DNA from: Nonomuraea sp. NEAU-A123
GTDB taxonomy: Bacteria > Actinomycetota > Actinomycetes > Streptosporangiales > Streptosporangiaceae
Length of the DNA: 64,000 nt
Reading direction: 5' to 3'
Assembly: GCF_018603905.1 (NCBI RefSeq)
Contig: NZ_JAHFZZ010000007.1
Coordinates: 499,376-563,375, forward strand
Positions 42,997 to 52,060 of the stretch are shown here, piece after piece. Numbering within the stretch: the stretch's first letter is position 1; each line of letters begins with the position of its first letter. The notes below the pieces were generated by a model. The model ran no database searches. It was not told where the DNA came from and saw nothing but the letters and a program-made list of their open reading frames with translations. A program made the translations under genes and the position numbers.

Positions 42997-43683
42997 ATGA
43001 ACGTGACGTTCGTGCTCGTGCACAGCCCGTCGGTGGGGCCTTCGACCTGGACGCCGGTGGCCCGGGCTCTGGGGCGCCGGGGATATGCCGCCGTGGTGCC
43101 CGACCTGACCGAGGTGGCGCGGCGCGGATCTCCGTACTGGCCGCGGGTGGTGGAGGCGGTGCGCGCGGCCGCGCCTGAGACGCCGATCGTGCTGATCCCG
43201 CACAGCAACGCGGGGCTCTTCGTGCCGGTGATCAAGGAGGGGCTGGGCGATCGGGTGGTGTCGTGCGTGTTCGCCGACGCGCATCTGCCGCCCCGTGCCG
43301 GGCTGGTGCGGGCGGCTCAGGAGGAGTTCCTGCCGTTCCTGCGTGATCTGGCGGACGCGGACGGCGTGCTGCCGCGCTGGACCGACTGGTGGAGCGACGA
43401 CGACGTGGCCGCCATGCTGCCCGACCCGCGGGCTCGCGCCGTGGTGGTCGAGGAACAGCCGCGCCTGCCCCTCGGCTACTACACCGAGCCCATTCCCGTC
43501 CCCGCCGGATGGGACGACGTCAGGTGCGCCTGCCTCTGGTACGGCCCGCCCTACGACAAGGTGGCCGAGGAGGCGCGTGGGCGGGGCTGGCCCGTGATGC
43601 GGACCCCGGGCGAGCACCTTCAGCAGGTCGTCGATCCCGAGGGGGTGACCGACGCGCTGCTGAAGCTCTCACGGAAGTCGTGA
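42997..43683 (+). CDS. small alpha/beta-hydrolase-like protein
   Basis: 228 residues: VTFVLVHSPSVGPSTWTPVA as first strand and oxyanion loop, a nucleophile elbow PHSNAG (Ser in the expected position after IVLIPHSN), a lid region rich in Trp/Asp, and a C-terminal GEHLQQVVDP with the likely catalytic His. Cytosolic. The non-canonical elbow (P-H-S-N-A instead of G-x-S-x-G) is seen in several actinomycete hydrolases, and hydrolase activity is not assured. It stands alone between the MocR gene and the ABC operon. Confidence 0.8.
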   Translation: MNVTFVLVHSPSVGPSTWTPVARALGRRGYAAVVPDLTEVARRGSPYWPRVVEAVRAAAPETPIVLIPHSNAGLFVPVIKEGLGDRVVSCVFADAHLPPRAGLVRAAQEEFLPFLRDLADADGVLPRWTDWWSDDDVAAMLPDPRARAVVVEEQPRLPLGYYTEPIPVPAGWDDVRCACLWYGPPYDKVAEEARGRGWPVMRTPGEHLQQVVDPEGVTDALLKLSRKS

Positions 43684-43728
43684 ATTCTTCACTGGGGCCC
43701 ATCCACATATCCCGAAATAGTCGTAGGC

Positions 43729-44616
43729 ATGACAGCGATTCGGGTGGAAGACCTCAGGAAGAGCTACGGGGACTTCGCGGCGGTGAAGGGCATCTCGTTC
43801 GAGGTGGCCGACGGGGAGATCTTCGCGCTCCTGGGCAGGAACGGCGCGGGCAAGACCACGACGATCGAGCTGCTGGCCGGGTTCCAGCAGCCGGACGGGG
43901 GCACCTGCCGGGTGCTCGGCCTCGACCCGGCCCGGGACCGGGCGGCCGTCAGGCGGCGCACCGGCATCATGCTGCAGGAGGCCGGGTTCTTCCAGGACCT
44001 GACCGTCGCGCAGACCGTCGACACCTGGCGTGACTTCACCGCCGCGCCACGCCCCCGCGACGAGGCGCTGGAGCTGGCGGGCCTGCTGCCGAAGGCGGCC
44101 ACCCGGGTGCGCCAGCTCTCCGGCGGCGAGAAGCGGCGGCTCGACCTGGCGCTGGCCCTGCTGGGCCGTCCCGACGTCCTGTTCCTGGACGAGCCGACCA
44201 CCGGGATGGATCCCGAGGCCCGCAGGAACACCTGGGACGTCGTACGCGAGCTGGCCGGGCAGGGCACCACGATCCTGCTGACCACCCACTACCTGGACGA
44301 GGCGCAGCGGCTGGCCGCCTCGATGGCCATCATGGACGCGGGCGAGATCGTCGCGTCCGGCGGGATGGCGGAGACGCTCGCCGCGCGGAGCGGGCGGGTG
44401 GCGTTCCGGCTGCCTCCGGGGACTTCACCGGCTGACCTGCCGCTCCCGGTGACCCTGGAGGGCGAGACGGCCGTGTGCCGGGCGGCCGACCCCGACCTGG
44501 CCGCGCAGACGCTGCTGAGCTGGGCGGCCGAACGCGGCCTGCGGCTGGCGGGCCTGGAGGTCCGCACCGCCACCCTCGAAGACCTCTTCCTCGACATGTC
44601 CGGGAGCCACCGATGA
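43729..44616 (+). CDS. ABC transporter ATP-binding protein (DrrA-like)
   Basis: 295 residues with a complete nucleotide-binding domain: Walker A GRNGAGKTTT (Lys42), Q-loop region GIMLQEAGFFQDLTV, signature LSGGEKRRLDLALALL, Walker B DVLFLDEPTTGMD and the H-loop TTHYLDEA. The C-terminal about 70 residues are a DrrA-type extension. Stop and start overlap (ATGA) with the permease gene, the first of four linked genes ending in a two-component system. Probably drives export of a drug or lipid-like compound. Confidence 0.93.
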   Translation: MTAIRVEDLRKSYGDFAAVKGISFEVADGEIFALLGRNGAGKTTTIELLAGFQQPDGGTCRVLGLDPARDRAAVRRRTGIMLQEAGFFQDLTVAQTVDTWRDFTAAPRPRDEALELAGLLPKAATRVRQLSGGEKRRLDLALALLGRPDVLFLDEPTTGMDPEARRNTWDVVRELAGQGTTILLTTHYLDEAQRLAASMAIMDAGEIVASGGMAETLAARSGRVAFRLPPGTSPADLPLPVTLEGETAVCRAADPDLAAQTLLSWAAERGLRLAGLEVRTATLEDLFLDMSGSHR

Positions 44617-45338
44617 GCTACGCCGCCACCTACCGGCTCGGTACCAGGCTGTTCTGGCGGGACCGGGCCATGCTGTTCGCCTCGGTGATCACGCCCGTGG
44701 GGCTGAGCGTCGGCCTGCCGACGCTCATGCGGCACGTGACGGCCGACGGGGTGACCGCCGCCACCCAGTTGTCCCAGGGCACGACCTCGATCCTGCTGTC
44801 GATCACCGCGTTCATGAACGTCGCCGTGGCGCTGACGGCCCGCCGCGACCAACTGGTGCTCAAGCGGCTGCGCGCCACCGGCCTGACCGACGGGCAGATC
44901 CTCACCGGCCAGATCGCCAGCACCGCCACACAGACCATGATCCTGATCGCGGTCTGCACGGTGGCGGTGCGCCTGCTCGCCGACGTGCCGTTCCCGGCGA
45001 ACCCGCTGGTCTTCGCGGGCGCCGTCGTCGCGGGCTCCGTCGTCCTGGCCACGCTCGGCGTCGCCTACACCGCCGTGATCCCACGCACCGAACTGGCCGC
45101 CGCCGCCACGATGCCCGTCTTCCTGCTGGCCGCGATCGCCACCGGCGTGATGGGGCCGATCCGCGACGTCCTCCCTGCCTGGGTGGGCTCCACACTCGAC
45201 CTGCTGCCCACCTCCGCCGTGGTGCACGCCATCCGGACCGGCGAGGTGGCACTGCCCGCCCTGAACCTGGCCGTGTGGGCGGTGGTCGGCGTCGTGGCGA
45301 TCCGGCTCTGGTTCCGGTGGGAGCCCCGGCGGTCATAA
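44613..45338 (+). CDS. ABC-2 type transporter permease
   Basis: 241 residues and six predicted helices. The start overlaps the ATPase gene's stop. SYAATYRLGTRLFWRDRAML is the usual cytosolic lead-in of ABC-2 exporters, followed by helices and the LVLKRLRATGLTDGQILTGQ loop that typically contacts the ATPase. Together with the ATPase it forms a homodimeric-permease exporter. The gene ends 10 bases before the sensor-kinase gene. Confidence 0.9.
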   Translation: MSYAATYRLGTRLFWRDRAMLFASVITPVGLSVGLPTLMRHVTADGVTAATQLSQGTTSILLSITAFMNVAVALTARRDQLVLKRLRATGLTDGQILTGQIASTATQTMILIAVCTVAVRLLADVPFPANPLVFAGAVVAGSVVLATLGVAYTAVIPRTELAAAATMPVFLLAAIATGVMGPIRDVLPAWVGSTLDLLPTSAVVHAIRTGEVALPALNLAVWAVVGVVAIRLWFRWEPRRS

Positions 45339-45348
45339 TGGGCCGGAC

Positions 45349-46461
45349 ATGAACTCCTCCTCCGCGCAGCGGCTCGCCCGTGTCCTGATCACGACCGTCT
45401 CGGTCGCGTACTCGCTCATCGGGCTCATCTACTTCACCAGCGGCCCGCGCAACGGGTTCGTGGCGAGCGCGGCCGTGATCGGCGTCGTCGTGACCCATTA
45501 CCTGAACATGCGGGCGGGGTTGCGGGGCGAGCGGCCACCCCTGTTCCCGCTCACGCTGGTGCTGCAGGCGGTCGCCACGTACGCGCCGGACTACCTGCTC
45601 CCGTCCGGCTGGTCGGCCGTGTCGGCGCCGATGCTGGCCGGGACCCTGCTGGTCTTCCTGCCGCTGCGCTGGAGCGGTCCGCTGGTCGCCGCGATGACGC
45701 TGTGGGAGGGCGGCACGATCTTGTCCGTCAGCGCCAACCCGGTCGTCGCCCTCTTCTACGGCCTTTCCGTGGCCACGACCGGCGCGATGATCTACGCCAT
45801 GGTCCGATTCGTCGGCGTGACCGTCGACCTCGAACAGGCCAGGGCGGAGCTCGCCGAGGCCGCCGTACTCAAGGAGCGCCTGCGCATCTCCCGCGACCTG
45901 CACGACGGGCTCGGCCGCAGCCTGACGGCGATCGCCCTCAAGGGCGACCTGGCCGGCCGCCTGATGGACCGCGACCCCGCCGCGGCGCGCGGCGAGGTGG
46001 GTGAGCTGGTGCAGGTGGCCAGGGAGGCGGCTCAGGATGTACGGCAGGTGGCGCGGGGGTATCGGGAGTTGTCGCTGGTGAGCGAGGTGGATCGGGGGGT
46101 GGCGCTGCTGGAGTCGTCGGGGGTTGGTTGTCAGGCGCACCTCGTCGATGCGGTGCTGCCCCGGCAGTCGGAGGCGGCGTTGGCGTGGGGCGTGCGGGAG
46201 GCGGTCACCAACGTCCTGCGTCATAGCCGTGCCACCACCTGCACGATCAGCACATCCCTGAGGGAGGGCCGGCTCCGGCTCGAAGTGGTCAACGACGGCG
46301 TCCTTGATCTCGGTGGCGACGACCCTGATGGCCGTTCGCCTCACGGAGGCGGCGGCGGGCTGACGGGGCTGGCGGAGCGGGCCGCCCAGGCGGGCGGGAC
46401 GGCCACCGCCGCCGCGACCGGCACCGGCGGGTTCCGCCTGACGATGGAGGTGCCCGCGTGA
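45349..46461 (+). CDS. NarL-type sensor histidine kinase
   Basis: 370 residues with about five N-terminal helices with very short loops (intramembrane-sensing layout), then a HisKA_3 domain with phospho-His185 in RISRDLHDGLGRSL, and a small HATPase domain (WGVREAVTNVLRHS N-box, GGGGLTGLAER G-box). It should phosphorylate the response regulator whose GTG overlaps its stop. The absence of a large extracytoplasmic domain and the linkage to an ABC exporter suggest it senses membrane stress or transporter activity, as in LiaS- or YvfT-type systems. Confidence 0.92.
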   Translation: MNSSSAQRLARVLITTVSVAYSLIGLIYFTSGPRNGFVASAAVIGVVVTHYLNMRAGLRGERPPLFPLTLVLQAVATYAPDYLLPSGWSAVSAPMLAGTLLVFLPLRWSGPLVAAMTLWEGGTILSVSANPVVALFYGLSVATTGAMIYAMVRFVGVTVDLEQARAELAEAAVLKERLRISRDLHDGLGRSLTAIALKGDLAGRLMDRDPAAARGEVGELVQVAREAAQDVRQVARGYRELSLVSEVDRGVALLESSGVGCQAHLVDAVLPRQSEAALAWGVREAVTNVLRHSRATTCTISTSLREGRLRLEVVNDGVLDLGGDDPDGRSPHGGGGGLTGLAERAAQAGGTATAAATGTGGFRLTMEVPA

Positions 46462-47066
46462 TCCGGGTGCTGCTGGCCGAGGACATGCACATGATCAGGG
46501 CGGCCCTCACGGCCCTGCTCCGCCTGGAGCCGGACATCGAGGTGGCGGCGGAGGTGACGCGCGGCGACGAGATCGTACCCGCCGCGCTGAAGACCCGCCC
46601 CGACGTGGCGATAGTGGACATCGACCTGCCGGTGATCGACGGCATCACCGCCGCCGCCGAGCTACGCGAACGCCTCCCGTCGTGCCGCATCCTGGTCCTC
46701 ACGGCGATGGGCCGGCCCGGCCAGGTACGCCGGGCGCTCGCGGCGGGCATCGAGGCGTTCCTGGTCAAGGACGCGCCCGGCGACCGCCTCGCCGACGCCA
46801 TCAGACGCACCGCCGCCGGGCTCCGGGTGCTGGACGCGGAGCTGGTGGCCTCGGCGATGGAGTACGGCGAGAGCCCCCTCACCCAGCGGGAGACCACCGT
46901 GCTGAAGGAGGCCGCCCGGGGCGCGTCGGCCGAGGAGATCGCCGCACGCCTCCACCTGTCGGCGGGCACGGTCCGCAACTACCTCACGGGGGCGATCACG
47001 AAGACGGGCGCCCGCAACAAGATCGACGCCATCCGCATCGCCGAAGACGCGGGCTGGCTCCCCTGA
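46458..47066 (+). CDS. NarL/FixJ-type response regulator
   Basis: 202 residues. The receiver domain has the acidic pair (LLAEDMHMI), phospho-acceptor Asp54 in IVDIDLP, Thr in LVLTAMG and the Lys in LVKDAPG. The C-terminal LuxR-type HTH is LTQRETTVLKEAARGASAEE then LSAGTVRNYLTGAI. The start GTG overlaps the kinase stop by 4 bases. Likely targets are its own four-gene operon. Confidence 0.94.
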   Translation: MIRVLLAEDMHMIRAALTALLRLEPDIEVAAEVTRGDEIVPAALKTRPDVAIVDIDLPVIDGITAAAELRERLPSCRILVLTAMGRPGQVRRALAAGIEAFLVKDAPGDRLADAIRRTAAGLRVLDAELVASAMEYGESPLTQRETTVLKEAARGASAEEIAARLHLSAGTVRNYLTGAITKTGARNKIDAIRIAEDAGWLP

Positions 47067-47077
47067 CCGCTGTTCCT

Positions 47078-47134
47078 ACGGCGGTCAGACGTCGGTGACG
47101 CCGTCCCCATGACGGCGGTCACACGTCGGTGACG
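47078..47134. repeat. 23-bp direct repeat at the 3' end of npdG
   Basis: The unit at 47078-47100 recurs at 47112-47134 with 22 of 23 bases identical, separated by 11 bases. The right copy contains the last codons and stop of npdG, the left lies in the convergent intergenic space and reproduces that gene end. It looks like a small tandem duplication. Confidence 0.75.
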
Positions 47135-47769
47135 CGCACCCCGGCGTGGGCCTTGTAACGGCGGTTAATGGAGATCAGGTTCGCCGTCAGCGCCTCGACC
47201 TGGAAGGCGTTGCGCAGCCGGCCGCCGTAGACACCGCGCACCCCGGGGATGACCGCCGCGAGCGCCTGCACCGTATCGGTGGCCTCGCGGTCGTCACCGA
47301 GCACCAGAACGTCCAGATCGACCTTTTCCACCGCCGGATCCATCAGCACCACGGCCGACACATGGTGGAACGCCGCCACCACCCGGCTGTCCGGCAGCAC
47401 CGCCGCGGCCTGCTGGGCGGCACTCCCCTCCTCGACGGGCAGCGCGTAGGCGCCCTGCTTGTCGAACCCCAGCGGATTGACGCAGTCGACCACGATCTTG
47501 CCGGCCAGCTCGGTACGCAGCGACTCCAGCAGCGCCTTGTGCCCGTCGTACGGCACCGCGACGATCACCAGATCGGCCTCGGTGGCGACCACCGCGTTCT
47601 CAGCCCCCCGGGCACCGGACCCGATCGAATCGGCCGCCTCCTGAGCCCGCCCCGCGCTCCGCGAACCGATCAGCACCGGGTGCCCGGCCAGCGCGAACCG
47701 CCGCGCCAGCCCCTTCCCCTGGTCTCCGGTCCCGCCCAGAATCCCGATCGAAATGCCGCTCACAGTCAT
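47119..47769 (-). CDS. npdG: NADPH:coenzyme F420 oxidoreductase
   Basis: 216 residues with a Rossmann fold opening ISIGILGGTGDQGKGLARRF (G-x-G-G-T-G-D-Q-G signature of F420:NADP oxidoreductases), the NADP phosphate-binding GSRSAGRAQEAA, VVDCVNPLGFDKQG and the substrate-side FHHVSA segment. It moves hydride between NADPH and F420 in the cytosol, supplying reduced F420 to actinomycete reductases. ATG 47769 lacks a clear ribosome-binding site, a GTG at 47763 is an alternative. Convergent with the response-regulator gene. Confidence 0.92.
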   Translation of the reverse strand: MTVSGISIGILGGTGDQGKGLARRFALAGHPVLIGSRSAGRAQEAADSIGSGARGAENAVVATEADLVIVAVPYDGHKALLESLRTELAGKIVVDCVNPLGFDKQGAYALPVEEGSAAQQAAAVLPDSRVVAAFHHVSAVVLMDPAVEKVDLDVLVLGDDREATDTVQALAAVIPGVRGVYGGRLRNAFQVEALTANLISINRRYKAHAGVRVTDV

Positions 47770-47909
47770 TCCGCATTCTTATCAGCCCGTTTCACGGCGG
47801 AGAACGCCGGGGGCTTACTGCGATCGTCGATCGGAGCCGCGGGCTGGTGCGCGGACCCGCTTCGTGGTACGGATCCGGCGAGATCACTTCCGTACTAGGG
47901 AGGTCTTCC

Positions 47910-50471
47910 TTGCGTTTATCCATCGCCCTCCTGAGCATCGCCGTGCTCCTCACCCCCACGGCCGCGACGGCCCACGCCGTCGAGCCGCCCCCACCGGCCG
48001 TACGGGACTTCGGCAACGGTCCCGAGCGGAACGAGGAGGCGGCAGGCGTGTCCGAGCAGACCGCCGAGACGCTCCGAGCCCCCACGGAGGAGCCGTACGG
48101 CTACTCCCACGAGCGGGACCGCGGCTACCCCCGCCAGAACCAGCTCCCGATCCCCGCCGAGAACCCCGCCGACGCCTCCATCAAGCTCGGCCTCGTGCCG
48201 TACCACGGCATCGCACCCAGGCTGAACGACCTGCAGCGGCGCAGCAAGCGGGTGAGCGCGGAGATCATCGGCCGCTCGTACCAGGGCCGCGACCTCTACC
48301 TCGTCACCGTCACCGCGCCCGAGAGCCGCGACGAGGCGCGCGAGCAGAGCAGGATCCGCGACCGCGTCCAGCACGATGCGGCAGCGGCCGCCCGCGACCG
48401 GGGGCTGCCCAGGAAGTACAAGGCGCCCCTGTTCATCAACAACAACATCCACGGCAACGAGTGGGAGGGCACCGACGCCGCTCTGCGGGTGATCGAGGAG
48501 CTCGCCACCAGCACGGATCCCGAGGTCGCCGACCTGCTCAGCCGCACTCGGCTGTACTTCAACGTCACCGCCAACCCCGACGGCCGCGTCAACGGGGTAC
48601 GCGTCAACGGCGCGGGCTTCGACCTCAACCGCGACTTCGTCACCGCCTCGCAGCCCGAGGTGCGCGCGATGCGCCAGGTGATGATCGACACCCAGCCGGT
48701 CACCATGATCGACCTGCACGGCTACGTCAACGGCACGCTCATCGAGCCCACCACGCCACCGCACGGAGCCAACTACGAGTACGACCTGTTCATCAAGAAC
48801 ACCTACGCCAACGGGCTCGGCATGGAGGCCGCCATCAAGGCCCTGGGGCACACGCCCGAGGCCGACGGCGTGTACCCGCCGCAGATCCCGTTCCGCGACT
48901 CCGACGAGGGCTGGGACGACTGGCCGCCGATCTTCACCCCGCAGTACGCGCCGTTCCATGGCGCGGTCGCCGCGCACACCGTCGAGATCCCGCTGCGCGT
49001 CAACGGCTCCGACTACACCAATCTGCCCGTCGACGAGCTGCGCCGCCGCTCCGGGATCAACACCGCCATCGCCGCCGCCGCGATCCGGGCGACGTACGGC
49101 TTCGTGCGGGCCAGGCACGACCAGCTGATAGCCGACCAGATCGAGGTCTTCCGCCGGGGCACCGCGGGCGAGCCGTCCAGGACCGTGCCGCTCGGCATCG
49201 TGCCCGGCTTCGGCCCCGAGGACGTCTACAACACCACCTTCCCCCGCGCGTACGTGATCCCGGCGGGCGGCGGGCAGCGGTCCGCCACGGCCGCGGCCCG
49301 GCTGGTGGACCACCTCATCGCGAACGACGTCGAGGTGGGGCAGGCCAAGCGCTCGTTCCAGGCGGGCGGCAGGACGTACCCGGCGGGCTCGTACGTCGTG
49401 GACATGCGCCAACCCAAGCGCGGCCTGGCCAACGTGATGCTGGAGGCGGGCACCGACATCTCCCCCAGGGTCGATGCCATGTACGACATCTCCGGCTGGA
49501 GCCACGCCCTGCTCTGGGGCGCCACCGTGGACGGCGTCACCTCCCTCCAGACGCAGGCGGAGCCGGTCAAGGCCGCCGCCCCGACGGGCTCGGTCCCGAG
49601 AGGGCAAGGCCCGCTCGCGCTGAAGGTGATCGACGCCAAGGAGGTCATGGCGCTGAACGCGCTGCTGGCCCAGGGCGTCGCGGTGACCTGGTCGAACAAC
49701 GGCACCGCGCTCATCCCGACCACCGCACGACAGGCCGCGCGCACCATGTCCGACCGGTACGGCGTGACGTTCACCCAAGCAGGCTCTGCCACGGGAACGC
49801 CGCTGTCCCAGGTGCGGATCGCGGCGGCCACCTCGGCGGATGAGCTGTTCACGCTGCGTGAGCTGGGCTTCCCCGTCACCCCGGTCTCCACGGCCACGCT
49901 CAACGCCGGCTTCGACTGGAGCGCAACCGACGTGCTCTTCGTCTCCAGCGGGCTGAGCTACCCGGCACTCAACCCGGCGGCCAAGGCGGCACTCGACGCG
50001 TTCCTCGCCTCAGGCGGCGTGGTCACCCGTGGCGGCACCGGCGCCGCCTTCAACACGGCCGCCGGACTGCTCACCGCGACGTCCGTCGCCGGACGCGGCG
50101 ACGCCAACGGCGTCGCTCGCGTGGTCTCCTCAACCGGTCCCGTGGGCGGCGGCTCGCCCGGCTACTCGTTCGTGTACTCGCCGCGCTGGTTCACCGGGCT
50201 CGGCCCCGAGGTCACGGTCGAGCAGGCGTACGCGGCCGAGGGCCCGCTGGTCTCCGGCCACTGGCGCCCCAATCCCGACGGAACCGGCGGCCAGGACGCG
50301 GCCAGAGGCCAGGCGGCCGTGGTCAGCGGCCGTGACGAGCGGGGCGCGGCCGTGGTGCTGTTCGGCACCGAGCCGATGTTCCGCAACCATCCCAAGGGCC
50401 TGTTCCCGCAGGTGGCCAGAGCGCTGTACTGGTCGGCGTCGGTCACGGGCGCGGCCGTCACGACGCCCTGA
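47910..50471 (+). CDS. large secreted M14-family zinc carboxypeptidase
   Basis: 853 residues from TTG 47910, preceded by AGGGAGG. It begins a signal peptide (RLSIALLSIAVLLTPTAATA). The M14 domain (about residues 75-400) has zinc ligands His181 and Glu184 (HGNEWEG) and His270 (MIDLHGYVNG), and the catalytic Glu359 (HTVEIPL). About 450 further residues form beta-rich domains that include a glutamine-amidotransferase-like segment (VLFVSSGLSYPALNPAAKAA). Most M14 enzymes are half this length. The substrate is unknown, exported by sequence. Confidence 0.88.
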   Translation: MRLSIALLSIAVLLTPTAATAHAVEPPPPAVRDFGNGPERNEEAAGVSEQTAETLRAPTEEPYGYSHERDRGYPRQNQLPIPAENPADASIKLGLVPYHGIAPRLNDLQRRSKRVSAEIIGRSYQGRDLYLVTVTAPESRDEAREQSRIRDRVQHDAAAAARDRGLPRKYKAPLFINNNIHGNEWEGTDAALRVIEELATSTDPEVADLLSRTRLYFNVTANPDGRVNGVRVNGAGFDLNRDFVTASQPEVRAMRQVMIDTQPVTMIDLHGYVNGTLIEPTTPPHGANYEYDLFIKNTYANGLGMEAAIKALGHTPEADGVYPPQIPFRDSDEGWDDWPPIFTPQYAPFHGAVAAHTVEIPLRVNGSDYTNLPVDELRRRSGINTAIAAAAIRATYGFVRARHDQLIADQIEVFRRGTAGEPSRTVPLGIVPGFGPEDVYNTTFPRAYVIPAGGGQRSATAAARLVDHLIANDVEVGQAKRSFQAGGRTYPAGSYVVDMRQPKRGLANVMLEAGTDISPRVDAMYDISGWSHALLWGATVDGVTSLQTQAEPVKAAAPTGSVPRGQGPLALKVIDAKEVMALNALLAQGVAVTWSNNGTALIPTTARQAARTMSDRYGVTFTQAGSATGTPLSQVRIAAATSADELFTLRELGFPVTPVSTATLNAGFDWSATDVLFVSSGLSYPALNPAAKAALDAFLASGGVVTRGGTGAAFNTAAGLLTATSVAGRGDANGVARVVSSTGPVGGGSPGYSFVYSPRWFTGLGPEVTVEQAYAAEGPLVSGHWRPNPDGTGGQDAARGQAAVVSGRDERGAAVVLFGTEPMFRNHPKGLFPQVARALYWSASVTGAAVTTP

Positions 50472-50486
50472 CCCCCTTCAGGTCCG

Positions 50487-50933
50487 CTACGCGAAGCGAG
50501 CCCACAGCGACCTGTGGGCTCGCACGCAGCTCGGGTGCGCGGTGGTGCCGAGCACATGGACGCGCCTGGTGGCGTGCTCGATGACCGCCAGGATGTACTG
50601 GCGTTGCCCGTTCAGGGTGATGGTCTCGATGAAATCGGCGGCCAGTAGGGCGTCGGCTTGGGAGCGCAGGAAGTCCGCCCAGGTGGTGGACGCCCGCTCG
50701 GGCACCGGATCAAGACCTTCCTGCTTGAGGATCTCCCACACTGTGGACGGCGCGACCTTGATGCCTAGGGTGGTGAGCTCGCCGTGCACCCGCCGGTAAC
50801 CCCTGTCGGGGTTCTCCCGAACCAGACGCAGGATGAGAGCGCGGATGGACTGGACGGTGGGTGGGCGGCCAGGTGGCTTTGAACGACCCTTCCGGCCCCA
50901 AGGGAACGAGTCTTCTGGCCCCAGGCTCGGCAC
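50487..50933 (-). mobile_element. internal fragment of an IS transposase (integrase-core type)
   Basis: About 150 codons. The recognisable part runs from GRPPTVQSIRALILRLVREN (second HTH) through GYRRVHGELTTLGIKVAPST to TWADFLRSQADALLAADFIE, where the first catalytic Asp of the DDE core lies, and on to ILAVIEHATRRVHVLGTTAHP. The N-terminal third and the C-terminal half with the remaining catalytic residues are missing. The complementary N-terminal piece of the same kind of transposase occurs at 53619 on the other strand. Not capable of transposition. Confidence 0.75.
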
Positions 50934-50975
50934 TAGTCATCAGGGGGGAGGCAGTACCGCGGGGGCCTATGGTGG

Positions 50976-51216
50976 GTGCAGTCGCTCCGTAACGCCTTCG
51001 TCGACCACTGGGTGGGGCGGAAAACGAGCTGGCCTCGGACGACACCGTCAAGGCGCAGCTCGACGCCGCCCGCCGCGACGACGACTTCGACACCGCCTAC
51101 ATCTACGCCGGCCAGGCGGTGGGGCTCGTGCGCGAGCGGCGCACGGCCGGGACGTGGTGGCCGAGTTCGACGGGGCGGAAATACTGCTGCGCCGCTTCGC
51201 CCCCGGCGGTGTCTGA
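50976..51216 (+). pseudogene. 3' end of a nitronate monooxygenase gene with two frameshifts
   Basis: Read across three frames this gives RNAFVDHWVGR, then ENELASDDTVKAQLDAARRD and AYIYAGQAVGLVRERRTA, then DVVAEFDGAEILLRRFAPGG with a TGA at 51214-51216. The order and the AGQAVGLV segment match the C-terminus of FMN-dependent nitronate monooxygenases. One indel lies near 51020 and one near 51148. The first 80 percent of the gene is absent. Confidence 0.6.
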
Positions 51217-51300
51217 GCGGGTCCGCTCCGCTTCGTGCTCTTGCTGCCAAATTTCCGGAATGTCAGGTGCGCCAGGCGGCGATGGGACACATTGATCACC

Positions 51301-51960
51301 ATGTCTGCCTCCTTTGTGCCTTTTAAGAGGGTCGCGCTGGTGATCTGTATGGTCGCGTCGGCCCTTTCGGGATGCACCGCGTCCGGCGGCGGCTCCGTCG
51401 CCGCCTCGGCGAAGCCTTTGTCGGCCATGCCGTTGTGCCGTGCCCCTCAGGGGGCCGCGTTCGACCAGCGCGCTGAGCATGCGACGTCCAGGCCGGGAGA
51501 CGACGCGATCGAAGGAGTCCGCGTGGATCAGCTGCCCGGCGGCCTGACGCATGGACTGGCCGTGCGCAATGGTGGCGCCGATCCGGCGAGGAGACTGACC
51601 CCTTCGGGTCCTCCTTTGTCGTTGTGGACGCACAGTTACCGGTGGCGAGATCCTTCCCGGCCGCTCAGCTATCTGGAAGTCGAAGTGAGCTGCGGGGATG
51701 CCGCCCGCGACCTAGGCACGTTCAGCACGCTGCACTCGGTCAGCTCCACGGCCTACATCACCAGCTGTGGGTACGGGATCGAGACCGACGAATCACGGCG
51801 GTCCGTAAAGGGGAAACCCGCGGTGGCGTGGAGCCAGAGCTCGCAGTGCCATGCGGTGATGTGGCTGGAACGGCCGGGCGCGGTGATCAAAGTCGAGGCG
51901 AGCGAAGACCTGCGGGCCGAGCTGAGCGGCGTGGTCGACGGCATCCGGGTGACGGGCTGA
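51301..51960 (+). CDS. putative lipoprotein
   Basis: 219 residues from ATG 51301. The signal sequence (FVPFKRVALVICMVASALSGC) ends in a lipobox with lipidated Cys, so the protein should be anchored outside the membrane. The mature part is soluble, with two or more Cys (VSCGDAARD, ITSCGYG, SQCHAVMW) that may pair. I do not recognise the family. No good ribosome-binding site precedes the ATG. It lies inside the decay zone but has an intact frame and normal codon use. Confidence 0.6.
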   Translation: MSASFVPFKRVALVICMVASALSGCTASGGGSVAASAKPLSAMPLCRAPQGAAFDQRAEHATSRPGDDAIEGVRVDQLPGGLTHGLAVRNGGADPARRLTPSGPPLSLWTHSYRWRDPSRPLSYLEVEVSCGDAARDLGTFSTLHSVSSTAYITSCGYGIETDESRRSVKGKPAVAWSQSSQCHAVMWLERPGAVIKVEASEDLRAELSGVVDGIRVTG

Positions 51961-52060
51961 CACCTTCAGCGCGAGTAAGTGGAACCTGTTCCGACGCAGG
52001 GTGCGGACGCACCCGGACGGTACCCCAGGTTATTTCACAGATGGACGCGCAGATTGATCG

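Noticed and set aside
47753..49843. 696-codon plus-strand frame over the carboxypeptidase gene
   Set aside because: Out-of-frame reading of the M14 gene, Arg/Pro-rich, no start signal.
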